DNA of 64,000 nt from Cerrena zonata. Lineage: Eukaryota > Basidiomycota > Agaricomycetes > Polyporales > Cerrenaceae. Positions 39,624 to 51,061 of the stretch are shown piece after piece; position 1 is the stretch's first letter; every line of letters begins with the position of its first letter. Position numbers and translations under genes: made by a program. The DNA lies in NCBI GenBank assembly GCA_038087015.1, contig JASBNA010000028.1:310001-374000 (forward strand). Direction: 5' to 3'. The notes under the pieces were generated by a model that was not told where the DNA came from, did not search any database, and worked only from the letters and a program-made list of their open reading frames with translations.

Positions 39624-41841
39624 ATGAGTGGAATAAGTGAATCCAATAATGAGAAGCAAACAGAGCATCAAAATATAAATCAAAGCAGTAATGATAATGA
39701 GAAAGCAGTTTCTAATACAGACGTGCCTATAGAGAAGGGTAGTAATCAATCAGACCTGGAGACGAATAAAGATTCAAGTGGTCCACTGGAAGAGAGAGAA
39801 GCCTTAGCATCCCATACTGAAGAAACATCGAAAGACAAGAATGTTGGTATGCCTTCAGAAGAAAGCACTAACCCAAAGGAAATACCGGATACTAAGGAGC
39901 AGGATTCGAATGCATCTCGTCCAGGCCAAAATGAAAATCAGAATATAGATGAGACTGATTCCAAGCCCGAGATATTAGACGATAATAGGCCGAAACCTAG
40001 AAAAGAATATAAGACTAAAGCCAGATTGGCCAAATTGCAAGAGCAATTGGATACTCAGGTGCAAGAGGGCTCGTATAGACCTAGAACTCCTCTGTATATT
40101 CCCAAATTCGAAGAAGTTCCTCCATTTGAAAGAAGATTATCAACCGAAACAATTGCTTTATTAAACAAGCCTACATCTACCGTCTCCACCGTCACTCCAA
40201 TCGATTTTCAATTTTTTAAAGTCATAGCATTAACCATGCAAAGCCAAGGCTTTCAATGTTCACAAGATTTTTTAACTGAGCTCACAGAATTGAGTATAAC
40301 TTATTTGCATGATATGATGGATACTTTGAAAAGATTCACTGAGATTCAAAGAAGGCGCAAACCATCAATAGGTGATACGAAGCTTTTGTTACAATCCAAA
40401 AATATAAATCCTACTCACTTGTATGTGGAGTATGAGAAAAGCAAATGTTTTGGTAAACGTAAACAATTAGAACAAATCAGCTCACAAACAGATCATATTC
40501 TACAAGTATATAATGCTGATGAAATAACGTTTGAGGAAAATGACCCGTCTATCCATTTTTCAATAAAGAATATCAAGAAATCACAGAATTAGTACCTAAG
40601 CAATCAGGAAAACCAAGTTATGTTCCCAGTTATTTACCAGATTTACCTCCTGATTATACGTATCAAAACACGAGTAGGTTTATGGATCAAATAACTGATT
40701 TGAAAGAAATCAGATTAAGGCTAGTGGCCGAATCAAGACTCACGGACAAACCACTTAACGAATTAATAGATAACGATGAGAAGAAATGGAGACACGAGTT
40801 TGAGGTTGAATTATTAAAGTCTGGGAATAAAATTGAGTTGTTAGTGGAAGATAAGGAAGAAAATGAAGTAAGTAAGGAAGAAGACGTTAAACAAGACACC
40901 AAGGAAAATACAGAGACTGACTCTTCATTACTGATAAATAATGAAAGAATACTACCTAGAGTGGAGACAAAAGCATTTGACTTTGTTGAGTATGCAAAAA
41001 AGAGGAAGCGTGAAAAAGAAAAGCAAGAACAAGAGATTGAAAAGAAGAGAAAATTACGTGATGATAATATGTTCATGAAAGCCGAAAAACTTTACTCTCC
41101 TTACGCACAATCGGCTCCAACTACCGAAGAGAACTCCTTCTTTCATCAAATAATACTGGATGAATTCAAGACAGTTATCACTGCAGTTAGGATTTCAGAT
41201 GAAAAGAAGAAGAAGAAGATCAAGGAAATTTTAGAAGAAAAGGCAAGACGAGACCGTGAAAAAGCCAAAGAAAATAACCAAATCGAATTCGGCTTCTCCT
41301 TCAATAACGCAAGAAACATCGACGAGGACAGTGATAGTGATGAAGATGAAGAGGCTAAAAGACGTGCTCTCTCCGAGCTCAAATTCAATGACGAGGAACA
41401 TAACAAACCCAGCGAACCTGAACCTACCAATTCAGCCGTGGAAGTAGCGTCCGATGCTAAACCCAAAGAAGAAGAGCACGTCCAAAAGGAGGTCCTTGAA
41501 GATAAAATCGGCATTAATAACGTGGGTATTCCCCAGGTAATCGACGGCCAAGGAGAGCCTACAGAAACCTTAGCATCGACAGACCAGCCCTTGTCAAATG
41601 AACCAAACACCGAACCTACAGAGTCCATTGAAGGTGCCCCTGCAGGCCGTCTCTTCTGCAGATGAAGACGATGACTTAGATGCTTTAGAAGACCTCATCG
41701 ATAACGAAGTAACCGATAAGCAACCGCCCGCCCAACCACACGCCCAAGCCTCCGCAAACACAATCTGAGCACGCCCCACCGCACCCAGCTGGGGAGGACG
41801 ATCAAGAGTCGGACGAAGACATGTTTGAGGATATTGTATAA
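39624..41841 (+). pseudogene. TAF8: TFIID subunit TAF8, three frameshifts (gene probably intact)
   Basis: Start ATG 39624; final stop TAA at 41839-41841. The region QFFKVIALTMQSQGF followed by LHDMMDTLKRFTEIQRRRKPS is the TAF8 histone-fold (Bromo_TP) domain. The second block has the TAF8 signature KPSYVPSYLPDLPPDYTYQN and a Lys/Glu-rich C-terminal coil, ending in an acidic tail with DEDMFEDIV. Breaks are a missing T in a 5-T run at about 40566-40571, a shift at about 41640-41652 and another near 41760-41770. TAF8 is essential in S. cerevisiae and the product is well preserved on both sides of each break, so sequencing or assembly indels are more likely than loss. Confidence 0.88.
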
Positions 41842-42352
41842 CAACCTTGTATGTACTATTTGTAATATATGTCTATCTATACATACACCCCGTACACCCC
41901 AGTATTAATTGAATTCTTGCAAAATGTCAAATTGAGAAAAGTCATTCCGTCTCAAAGAAAAAAAAAAAAAACAAAAAAAAAAAACATAAATAAAATAAAG
42001 GACATTAAAACAAGACCCATACAAATAGTCGCCATTATTACATATTTGCAACCTCACCCAGGATATAATAACACTGAACAGAGATATTGATATTGCCCAA
42101 AACATCTTGTGTATTTATTGGTTCCACTGGCTGTACGAAGTTGCTATCAAAGTAGATACACCCCCGAAAGTTTCATACGCGAAGATCTTCTCCATATATT
42201 TCAGTATACCGACTGTTAGTTTTTCCTGTCACCGATAAGCTTTAACGATTGAGAAACTGTGGGGAAGAATATTAGAATAACTTGCTAGATAATTGGTTAA
42301 AAGAAGAAAGAAAAAGCAAGAGGGAAGAAGTCTTAATTGAAAGGCTCTAATT

Positions 42353-44840
42353 ATGTCTGAACTCACACCAATAACCTTGCCGCAATCGGTTCCATTCCCA
42401 GTTTCTATAACAGCGATTCTATATCGAGACTGGTGATTTTATCAATCGACACAGTACTATTTTCAAGTATAAGTATTGGATTACCAGGATGACCCAAATT
42501 CCAAGAAGAAACACCACCGAAGATTCGAGTAGAGAGAATTGGTACTTTTGAAAGTCCAATTGAGGGTGAATTAACCCGCATGAATGTTCATATTCACCAG
42601 GAGATTCCTCATTCTGGCGTAGAGCTTTGCTCTATCAAAGAACCATGTGGACATGCTGTCAATATGGTGGGTTATGTGCATTATGCGGTAAATCAGTTGA
42701 GGATGAAAAAGACTATTCTGGATATAGTTATGAAGATCGTGCTACTATTGCAATGTCTCATGATAACACTGGTCTTAAGATTAGTCTTGATGAAGCTACC
42801 AAGATTGAAGAAAGTACCACCAGTCGACTTACAAAAGATAATAAATTGATTTTGGTGGTTGATCTAGATCAAACTGTTATTCATGCAACTGTTGATCCAA
42901 CAGTTGGGGAATGGCAGGCGGATCCTTCCAATCCAAATTATCCTGCCGTTAAGGATGTTCAATCGTTTTGTCTTGAAGAAGACCCTATATTGCCGCCCGA
43001 TTGGGCTGGTCCAAGACCTGCTCCAACAAAATGTTGGTATTATGTTAAATTGAGACCCGGCTTACAAGAATTTTTAGCTCAAGTTGCAAATAAATTCGAA
43101 TTGCATATTTATACTATGGCTACTCGTAATTATGCATTAGCAATTGCTAAAATTATTGATCCTGAAGGTTATTATTTTGGTGATCGTATTCTAAGTCGTG
43201 ATGAAAGTGGATCATTAACTCATAAAAATTTGAAAAGATTGTTCCCAGTTGATCAATCCATGGTGGTTATAATTGATGATCGTGGTGATGTTTGGCAATG
43301 GGAGAAAAATTTAATTAAGGTTGTTCCATATGATTTTTTCGTTGGAATTGGTGATATTAATTCGAGTTTTTTACCTAAAAAAAATGGCCAAATAACCGGT
43401 CCAACTAAAAAAAGGAAAACTTTAGCTCAATTAGAAGCGTTAGAAGATGATAAACCCAATGATGAAAATGAAAAATCTCAAGAAAATGACAAGGAAGATG
43501 AACAAGAAGAAATAATATCAACACAAGATTCTGAAGCAAGTCATGATTCATCGTCACCAGTGGATCGAATTTTAGAATTAGGAGGTGGTGAAGATAATGC
43601 AAATTTATTAATGGAACAGTCACTCACTAGAAATCAATCCTTGGAACAACAACAGCATGATAGACCATTAGCTAAGCTTCAACATAATTTAGATAAGATG
43701 ATTCATGAACACGATCTGGAAACATCATCAAGACAAAATTCAAGCTCACCAGAAGATAGCGATAACGAGAGCAAAGTTGAAGAAGAAGAAGAAGATAATT
43801 TATTATACGATGATGATAATGAATTATACAGTCTAGAAAAAGCTTTAGGAAGAATACATTCTCAGTATTATGAAAAGTATCAAGAGTATCAAAAGCACAA
43901 AATTATGGAAAAACCCGATCTTACCACAATTATACCTCATTTGAAAAGTAAATGTCTTGAAGGGATAACCGTTTTATTTTCCGGGATTTTGCCATTAGGT
44001 ATTAATATTGAAACTACAGATATTGTCATTTGGTGTAGACAATTTGGAGTTAATGTTGTTAATGAAGTTTACTCTGATCAAGTAACTCACGTTGTTTGTC
44101 GAGATCCAAATGGACAAGCATTCAAACTGGGACTTACTTTAAAAGTTAGAGTTGCCCGCAAAATAATACCAAATGTTAGAATTGTTAATCCCGATTGGTT
44201 ATTTGCCTGTTTGAGTTCATGGTCAAAAGTAGATGAAACTCCATATTTAATTGAATGTAGTGAAGAAGACTGGCATGTCGAAGATAAAGATGTCACCAAG
44301 TATCAACGAGCCATTGAACTGCAGAGAGCTAAAAATGAGGCTAGAATGTTTAATCGTCCAAGATTTGATTCAGTTGGGTCATTAGAAGAGTATGACCTTG
44401 ATAATGCCAACCAAGAAGTTGATGATTTTTTGGCAGGTATTGACGATGACGATGACGAAGAAGAAGAGGAAGAGGAAGAAGAGGAAGAAGCAGATGAAGA
44501 AGAAGACGAATCTACAAGCCACCAAACCGGGGTAGACTCATTTATAAAAGATGCATACAAATCTACAAAAAAGAGAAAATTTGATGACGAAAGTGAAGAT
44601 GAAGAAGCTAAAGACAACGAAAAGCAATCCAACAGTTTGAATAAGTCCATAAACAATAACTATTATGCTAATGGCAATGGCAATGGCAATGGCGAAGCAA
44701 AAATTTACAAAAGACAGAAATTCAACCTGGGAACGACTAATGGAACTGGAGATAGCCAAACCCACGATGAGCCAGAGGTTGATTTGGATGAACTAGAACA
44801 GGAGCTATTGGATGGATTCGAAGACCTAGATGAAGAGTAA
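42353..44840 (+). pseudogene. FCP1: RNA polymerase II CTD phosphatase FCP1, four indels near the 5' end
   Basis: ATG at 42353 (MSELTPITLPQSVPFP); stop at 44838-44840. The catalytic FCPH domain has the DxDxT/V motif in LVVDLDQTVIHATVD and the aspartate region VVIIDDRGDVW; a BRCT-like region follows (KCLEGITVLFSGILPLG) and the C-terminus is very acidic (EEEE run) with basic KKRKFD. From 42627 the frame is clean for 2.2 kb. Before it, four one-base shifts occur: an extra T at 42431, a missing G near 42479, a shift near 42526-42531 and a missing base near 42659. Fcp1 dephosphorylates Ser2 of the RNA polymerase II tail and is essential in S. cerevisiae, so these are probably assembly errors. Confidence 0.9.
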
Positions 44841-45983
44841 GACTGGACCCTAGGTCCAAAGATTTGTTTTTAATATTTCGATACAATGGTTATTGTTTTG
44901 CAATAATAACAATGTTTGCTGATTTTTCTAGTGAGATTTTGGCTGCTTATCTAATTTTGCTAACTTTAATCAAGCCTCTCCCATTAATCCTAATCCCATT
45001 AATCCTAATAAAGCACATGAACATTTATCCAAGCATATGAACAAGGGCTTTGCAATTTCAATCTATAAACTATAACTAAAAACCCTTTATTACTATTCCT
45101 GTGTATACTACTTCGTTTTTTTGATTCTCGCTATATGTATAATATATATCCCTCTACCAATGTATATTACTTATTGTATAGGTTGAAGGGATGGCATTGT
45201 CATCAAAGAAGGCTGGCCATGCTCTTACACTCAAGCACATTCCACCGGTACTCTCTTTTCGAGATTGCAATGTTCAATTGGCAACCACTACCATTCCCTT
45301 AGTTAGCCAGCCTTCAATCCTGTACACAATGAAAAACCTCCATACATTTTGACTTTACTGTCAAAAGGTTAATGAAGAATAGGGTGATACACCAGCCATT
45401 CTGGTTGTTAGGTTGTATGGACCAGCACAGATCAGAAATCATATGTAGGTACATCTGCTATTAGGTGGTGCATCTAATGCTTTTCATTGGGTAATTTGGG
45501 ACTGATCTGGATGGTTATTAAGCATGAAATTATCTACTCGAACAATGGTTCTACATATCTAGTAGTCCATGGTATAAATTAAATACTATTCCCACCCAGG
45601 ACTCCAACATTCTGTTGAACTCAACTTACTCTTTTCATTAATTCAGCCTGTATTAGATATCCACCGGTTGACCCTAGCCTTTTGTTTGCTGCGTTTTGGT
45701 CAAATTACAAAAAGAAAGCTTATTGACTTCACAACTCGATACTTCTACAGTTTACCTCTCTACAGTTGACATCTTTACAGTTCACAGCCGGGTAGCTTCA
45801 GTCATTTATATTTCTATATTAAAGTACGTGATCCAGAAGCAAAGAAATAAGAAACAAGACAAAAAAAAAAAACAAAAACCCGAGCCTCCTCTAAATATAG
45901 TAGTTTTGCATACTACTGATTTTTGCTATATAAAGTTTGTTATAATTCCTGATATTCTATTATTTGATTGAACCACATACAAG
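44841..45983. other. 1.1 kb intergenic region
   Basis: Contains a 10-bp inverted repeat (see 45181-45320) and no convincing gene. A 91-codon frame at 45696-45971 ends just before the Sur7-like start and has low-complexity composition; it is treated as chance. Confidence 0.45.
45181..45320. repeat. Inverted repeat, possible structured RNA
   Basis: A perfect 10-bp inverted repeat gaaggctggc (45208-45217) and gccagccttc (45306-45315), 88 bp apart. A second competing pair, ggttgaagg (45181-45189) and ccttcaatcc (45311-45320), has a one-base bulge. GGGATGG and CCATTCCC also pair with one bulge. The 140-bp segment could fold as a long hairpin or be part of a small RNA; no C/D or H/ACA signature or promoter is proven. 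Confidence 0.35.
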
Positions 45984-47161
45984 ATGCAGTTTAGGTTCTT
46001 TAGATTCTTGCTTATGGTCTTTTCGTTGGCCTGTGCAATTCTTTCTGTTTGGGCACTTGTCGGATCATATAAAAATGCTGATTATTTGACGCAAAATTAC
46101 TTGATTGATTTCCATCTTACCGGATTAGACTTATCCAAGCTTATTAATTTAGATGATTTATCTACTAGAGACTTGGGATTAGAAGAATACATCCCTTCAT
46201 CGACCACCAAAAGAGATTGGTTGGATGATGGGTTAGATAACCTTGGTGATGCAGCATCATCGGCAGCATCATCGGTTGCATCCTCGGTTGATTCAGTTTC
46301 TTCTGATGTTTCTGGTGGCTGTTAACTCTGTTCTTAAACAAATCTTGAGCAAGTATTCAAATGAGGATTTGGGTCTCGCTGATGTTTATACCGTTAGTTT
46401 GTGGGGTTACTGTAAAGGTGATGCTGACAAAGATAATAAGAACAAAGGAACTTTCGATAATAGTAAAGTTAAACATTACTTATTGTTCAAAACCAAAACT
46501 TGGTTACAAATTCGATCCTTTAACTCTTTTCAAACACGAAGTTAATAATACCATTAATGATAAAGTTGACGGTAGTGATGATAGCAATCCAATTTCAAAA
46601 GCTCTCTCAAGTACTGTCAAGAATGCTTTAGAAGATTTAGTTGATAATATCGATTATGACTCTTTAGATTTACCCAGTGATTTAAACAAAAAAATTACCT
46701 TGGTTAATAATCTCACCAAAGCCGGTGCTGCCTTGATCTTAACCGCCGCTGTATTATCTTTCATTTCAATTTTCGTCCAATGTGCTGGTTGTTTCTTATC
46801 TCCTGATAATTGTTGTCTTTCATTTCTCAACTTTTTGTTTGAAGTAGTCATTTTAATCATTGGTTTGGTTGGTGCGGCCATTCTTACTGGTGCTTATATG
46901 GAAGTTCGTAAGAAGATCAACGATGAAACCAAAGAATATGGTATTAGATCATTCCTTTCTATTCAATTCTATGCTTTTATCTGGTCTGCCGTTGTTGCAG
47001 CTATCATCGTTTGCTTACTTAACTTATTGGGCCACTGCTGCGGTTTATTCAGAACCGGTAGAAAGAGATACAGAACTGTTAGTGCTGCTCCTCCTCCAGC
47101 AGATAGAGAAATGGGTTATGACCATAAAGAAGGTGACTCCGATGTTAGCTCTAAACACTAA
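45984..47161 (+). pseudogene. Sur7/PalI-family membrane protein, two frameshifts
   Basis: About 392 aa across two breaks; ATG at 45984. The layout is that of the eisosome Sur7/Pun1/PalI family: an N-terminal membrane segment (FRFLLMVFSLACAILSVWAL), a long extracellular loop with the LWGYCKGD motif (Gly-Tyr-Cys) and cysteines in YCSKPKLGYKFDP, then three membrane segments in the C-terminal part (VNNLTKAGAALILTAAVL, FLFEVVILIIGLVGAAILTG and WSAVVAAIIVCLLNLLG). Frameshifts lie near 46316-46324 and near 46470-46480; both flanks match the family, so indel errors are likely. Family members sit in plasma-membrane subdomains and support cell-wall stress resistance. The exact paralogue (Fmp45, Pun1 or other) is not certain. 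Confidence 0.8.
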
Positions 47162-47491
47162 TTGTGTTTCAAAATTTTTGTACTCAACTTTTTAATTCAT
47201 TTCTCCCCCATTTTTTTTATTCATTTCTTCTTCGTTACGTTCCCGAATATTCATTTTTCTTTCGTTTATATTCTTCATACTGTGCTATAGTTAATATTTA
47301 AATACTTTCCACCTTAATTTGCCGGTTGTTGTAGTGCTTGAGTTGCAGCCCATAATATTTTTTTTGCATCTTTAGTCGTGCTGTGTACAATTACTCCTAC
47401 TATGTTTTTTTTTTTTCTCTTTTTGAAAAATCTAGAGAAACCCAAAACAAGCTCATCACCATTAAAAGGATAATATTTCAACCGTTATACC

Positions 47492-48982
47492 ATGCGCTGT
47501 GCAATCTCTGGAGAGGAAGCCACCGAGCCCGTGATATCCTCGAAAAGCGGACATATTTTCGAAAAAAAATTGGTGGTCAATTACATATCTACAAGTGGTA
47601 GAGATCCCATTAATGACGAACCCTTAACTGTTGATGACTTGATTCCTATTAACAGTGAACTCTCATCAATAACACCAGCAAAACCTCCCACCTTCAATTC
47701 CATTCCAAGTTTGTTATCGACATTCCAAAATGAGTGGGATTCGTTGGCTCTAGAAGTCTTTACCTTGCGTAAACAGTTGTTCAAAGCGAGAGAGGAGCTC
47801 AGTGCTGCATTATATCACCATGATGCTGCTGTTAGAGTAGCAGCAAAAGCCATCAAGGAAAGAGATGAAGCTAAGCAGTCTTTGCAAGATTTATCTGTCG
47901 CAATTGGTAAAGCCGAACCTTTACCAACAAATAATCAAACTACTTCAAACGAAACAGAAACTACCATTCCATATGCTGAAGAGCTCGAACAAGCTCGTGA
48001 GCAATTATTCCAAATCCATAAATCTCAGAAACCTACATTACCACTCACCCCCGATCAAGAAGTATCTATAGAATTTGGTGGTAAACATTTCCAACCCTTC
48101 AAGAGTATCCAAAAAGTTCACATCGACTTGGAATCAAAAACAATCCTCATGGCATCAGATACAAACAGAATATCTCTTTGTAACTTTGAAGATCCTTCAA
48201 ACCCCCAAGAATCCAAACTTGACTGGAAGAAAAAAGGCATACATTCTCTAGGATTAATCAAACATAATGGTAAGCCTACTCCGGTTATAGGCCATATGCA
48301 TCAACTTATCACTGACAGAAATGAAATAATCCAAGAAGTTAGACCAGACAGTTCCATCAGCAAAATAGTAACTCATCCAAAATTATCTGAATATTTCATT
48401 ACCACTGAAGCAAACGGTAAATGGTTCTTAAATAAAGAAAATCAAAATGTATTTCAATCACCTAACGACTTGGAAAATACCAGTAGCAGCTTACATGTGG
48501 ATGGTATTTTACTTGCTGTGGCCAGTCCGGATGGAATCCGTTTATTCAACATTATCGATGGTAGCGAAAATCTCAAACTCGACTACCCGAATGCTTCTAA
48601 TATAAAGTTCGCAATGAATGGTTACTGGCTTCTAGCATCTTCTGGAAATTCTTTAGATGTATTCGATTTGAGAAAGAATCAAATAGCTCATTCAATAGTG
48701 CTTGATCATAAAATTGTTGATTTTGCCATTGATCCATCTTCTTCGGTAATTATTACTTACGATGACTCTCACACATTATTTTTGCATCGCTATATTAAGA
48801 AAGGTAAACAATGGGTAGATAAAGTTTTCGAAAAACATGTTACTGAAGTCAAAAAACCTTTGAAGACTATCGATTCTTGGTCTGCTGCTGAAGATCAAAG
48901 CTTTAAAGATGACGGAATTGTCACTTTCAAAGCTGTAGCTGAAAATTCCTTAATATTAGACTTTCAACTCAAATATAATTAG
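47492..48982 (+). CDS. PRP19: Pre-mRNA-processing factor PRP19 (U-box E3 ligase)
   Basis: 496 aa, ATG at 47492. The start MRCAISGEEATEPVIS and IFEKKLVVNYISTSGRDPIN form the U-box (residues 1-60), a RING-like fold without zinc. A helical tetramerisation segment follows at about 65-140 (FTLRKQLFKAREELSAALYHHDAAVRVAA). The second half (about 190-496) is a degenerate WD40 propeller, with units such as NASNIKFAMNGYWLLASS. Prp19 is the core of the NineTeen Complex needed for activation of the spliceosome, and also acts in DNA repair. S. cerevisiae Prp19 is 503 aa. Only 106 bp separate its stop from the 3' end of the convergent transporter gene. Confidence 0.94.
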   Translation: MRCAISGEEATEPVISSKSGHIFEKKLVVNYISTSGRDPINDEPLTVDDLIPINSELSSITPAKPPTFNSIPSLLSTFQNEWDSLALEVFTLRKQLFKAREELSAALYHHDAAVRVAAKAIKERDEAKQSLQDLSVAIGKAEPLPTNNQTTSNETETTIPYAEELEQAREQLFQIHKSQKPTLPLTPDQEVSIEFGGKHFQPFKSIQKVHIDLESKTILMASDTNRISLCNFEDPSNPQESKLDWKKKGIHSLGLIKHNGKPTPVIGHMHQLITDRNEIIQEVRPDSSISKIVTHPKLSEYFITTEANGKWFLNKENQNVFQSPNDLENTSSSLHVDGILLAVASPDGIRLFNIIDGSENLKLDYPNASNIKFAMNGYWLLASSGNSLDVFDLRKNQIAHSIVLDHKIVDFAIDPSSSVIITYDDSHTLFLHRYIKKGKQWVDKVFEKHVTEVKKPLKTIDSWSAAEDQSFKDDGIVTFKAVAENSLILDFQLKYN

Positions 48983-49094
48983 ATAATTTCAGGTCTTTTT
49001 TTTGCTTATTCAATTCTACAATCCTAATGTATTATACTTATTATATTTTTCATATTATTAATAAAAGTCAACTTTATATTATATCGTATTAATT

Positions 49095-50639
49095 TCAGTA
49101 ACAGTATCTAAAGGACCTATTTTGGTGGTCAGTTAGGTCCAGCCACACATTTTCAACTTCTTCATTTTCGTCGATCACTTTCCCATCCTGTTCCCTATCT
49201 CTTTGCTTATTTCTCAAGTAATAAATAAATGCAATCAATAGACAAATAAAGATACTCCCTGCTTGTGTCGCTAACATTGATATTTTGGCTGGGTAATAGT
49301 TTGGGGCATCTTTGAAGTTATACAGCTTTGGTGACACAATATTTGCCAAAGCAAAACCACAACTTATAAAGATTGCATTAATACCAATTTTCTTCAGGGA
49401 TCCAGCGAAGTTTGCACCTGCCCATGAATAACAGATAGCAAGGGGAGCAGTTACTGTATTAATCATATAGATGCCAATCAAGAGACCGGCTTGATTGGAC
49501 TTGGGTAAAAATGACATCAATGCACCACCAGTAACAGCAGGAAGGAGAAGTATACAAATAGCCAAATACCTAGTAAACCCTTTCATAATGAAATAAGTTG
49601 ACAAACAACTGGATAAGATGCTCACAACACCAGAAGGCATGTTCAATAGAGCTGCTCCTTTGGAGTCGAATCCAAAAGAAATGATATCAGTGGCTGAGAA
49701 AGTCGAGATTGTATTTGAAGAAAAGGATATGGTGGCACATACAAGGAAAAATAACCATGCTTGAATGTCAGTAACCAATTCCCAAATCTGTTTCCAATTT
49801 AGCAGATCAGTCTTTACTCCAATCTTTGACTCGGTAAGTTTTTGCAAGAGGATAAACTTTTCTTTTGCAGTTAACATTTTTGCTGATAATGGTGTGCTTG
49901 GAATATAAAAGTGAATATAAACACCTACAATGATATTAATGAGACCAATTACAATGAACATGATTCTCCAACCTTCTACTGCAGCACCAGGGCTAACCAA
50001 TTGAAAAAGGTAAGAGATAATACCGCCAAATATTTGTCCAAAACCCAACCCACTATACCAAATTCCAATCCTAAAAGCTTGCTCTGCTTTAGAATAAAAA
50101 TTAGTTGACAATATAACCATTGCAGGTATCACCACACTTTCTGCAAGACCAAGTAGAATACGAACCGTAAGTATGCCTCTGTAATTGGTACAAGCGGCGC
50201 AACAAGCAGTGAACAAGCCCCATGCACAAACGTTTACTGATAAAACGGTAGCCACTGGGAATTTTGGTAACACATAAAACCCATTGAAAAGTTCAGCTAT
50301 AATATAAGCAACGAAGAAATAAGTAGGTAAGTCAGTGAACTGATTTCCGACAAGCTTCAAATCATCTGCCATACCCATAACTTTAGCGTAGTTCAATACC
50401 ACCTTGTCGAGAAACTGTAAAGTATAAACCAAAAGCATGGGTATCATGAATGTTCTATCCAATTTTTTTAAGATTGACCCATTCGATACTTCTTCCGGAT
50501 GCTTTTCGATATCAAAGCTCTTTAGAAAGTTCAAGTTCTCGTTGTATACAATATCAACAGAACCAATATCAATGGACTGACTTCCTTCCCCTGAAGATTT
50601 AACGTTAACAGCAACCCCGTTCTTTTCATGAAATTCCAT
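49095..50639 (-). CDS. MFS transporter, DAL5/anion:cation symporter family
   Basis: 514 aa, ATG at 50639. Twelve predicted membrane segments with the family start KKLDRTFMIPMLLVYTLQFLDKVVLNYAKVMGM, close to the typical DAL5/allantoate permease opening (LD...LQFLDKtal..). Loop 2-3 and later segments carry VRILLGLAES and YSGLGFGQIFGG. Family members take up organic anions such as allantoate, nicotinate, pantothenate and hydroxybenzoates. It stands upstream-adjacent, same strand, to the salicylate-hydroxylase-type gene at 51062, so uptake of an aromatic acid for that enzyme is plausible. Substrate not proven. Confidence 0.87.
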   Translation of the reverse strand: MEFHEKNGVAVNVKSSGEGSQSIDIGSVDIVYNENLNFLKSFDIEKHPEEVSNGSILKKLDRTFMIPMLLVYTLQFLDKVVLNYAKVMGMADDLKLVGNQFTDLPTYFFVAYIIAELFNGFYVLPKFPVATVLSVNVCAWGLFTACCAACTNYRGILTVRILLGLAESVVIPAMVILSTNFYSKAEQAFRIGIWYSGLGFGQIFGGIISYLFQLVSPGAAVEGWRIMFIVIGLINIIVGVYIHFYIPSTPLSAKMLTAKEKFILLQKLTESKIGVKTDLLNWKQIWELVTDIQAWLFFLVCATISFSSNTISTFSATDIISFGFDSKGAALLNMPSGVVSILSSCLSTYFIMKGFTRYLAICILLLPAVTGGALMSFLPKSNQAGLLIGIYMINTVTAPLAICYSWAGANFAGSLKKIGINAIFISCGFALANIVSPKLYNFKDAPNYYPAKISMLATQAGSIFICLLIAFIYYLRNKQRDREQDGKVIDENEEVENVWLDLTDHQNRSFRYCY

Positions 50640-51061
50640 TTCCGTAATACACCAAGATTAGCTTTAACAATTTGAAGAATAAAACCACATATTATATATC
50701 ACTGACTAAATCCTTTGCAACTATCGTTATTATCGTAATTCTTCCACCGTTATAATTAAGCTACGGAATTCGATTATTCAGCGAGAAGATTTCTTATCAT
50801 TAAAGGCTGCGAACGGTGAATTTTCAGTTCCGATGTAAAATAAAAGGTTCCTTACCAAAAAGGTAATGATTAGCCATTTAAACCCTTTCACCTTTGAAGA
50901 TGATATACATTGTCTATGCTGCCTGATTTCCTTAAGATACAATTCCGAGTGAACATCTTCACCAGAAGAAGCTTTACGGATAAAAATGATCTTTACAGTT
51001 GAAATTACATTTGGTTAATATTTAAATATATTGGCCAATTATAACTAAGTCACGAACCAAA

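Noticed and set aside
45696..45971. 91-codon frame before the Sur7-like gene
   Set aside because: Begins away from an ATG context, has low-complexity content and overlaps the likely promoter.
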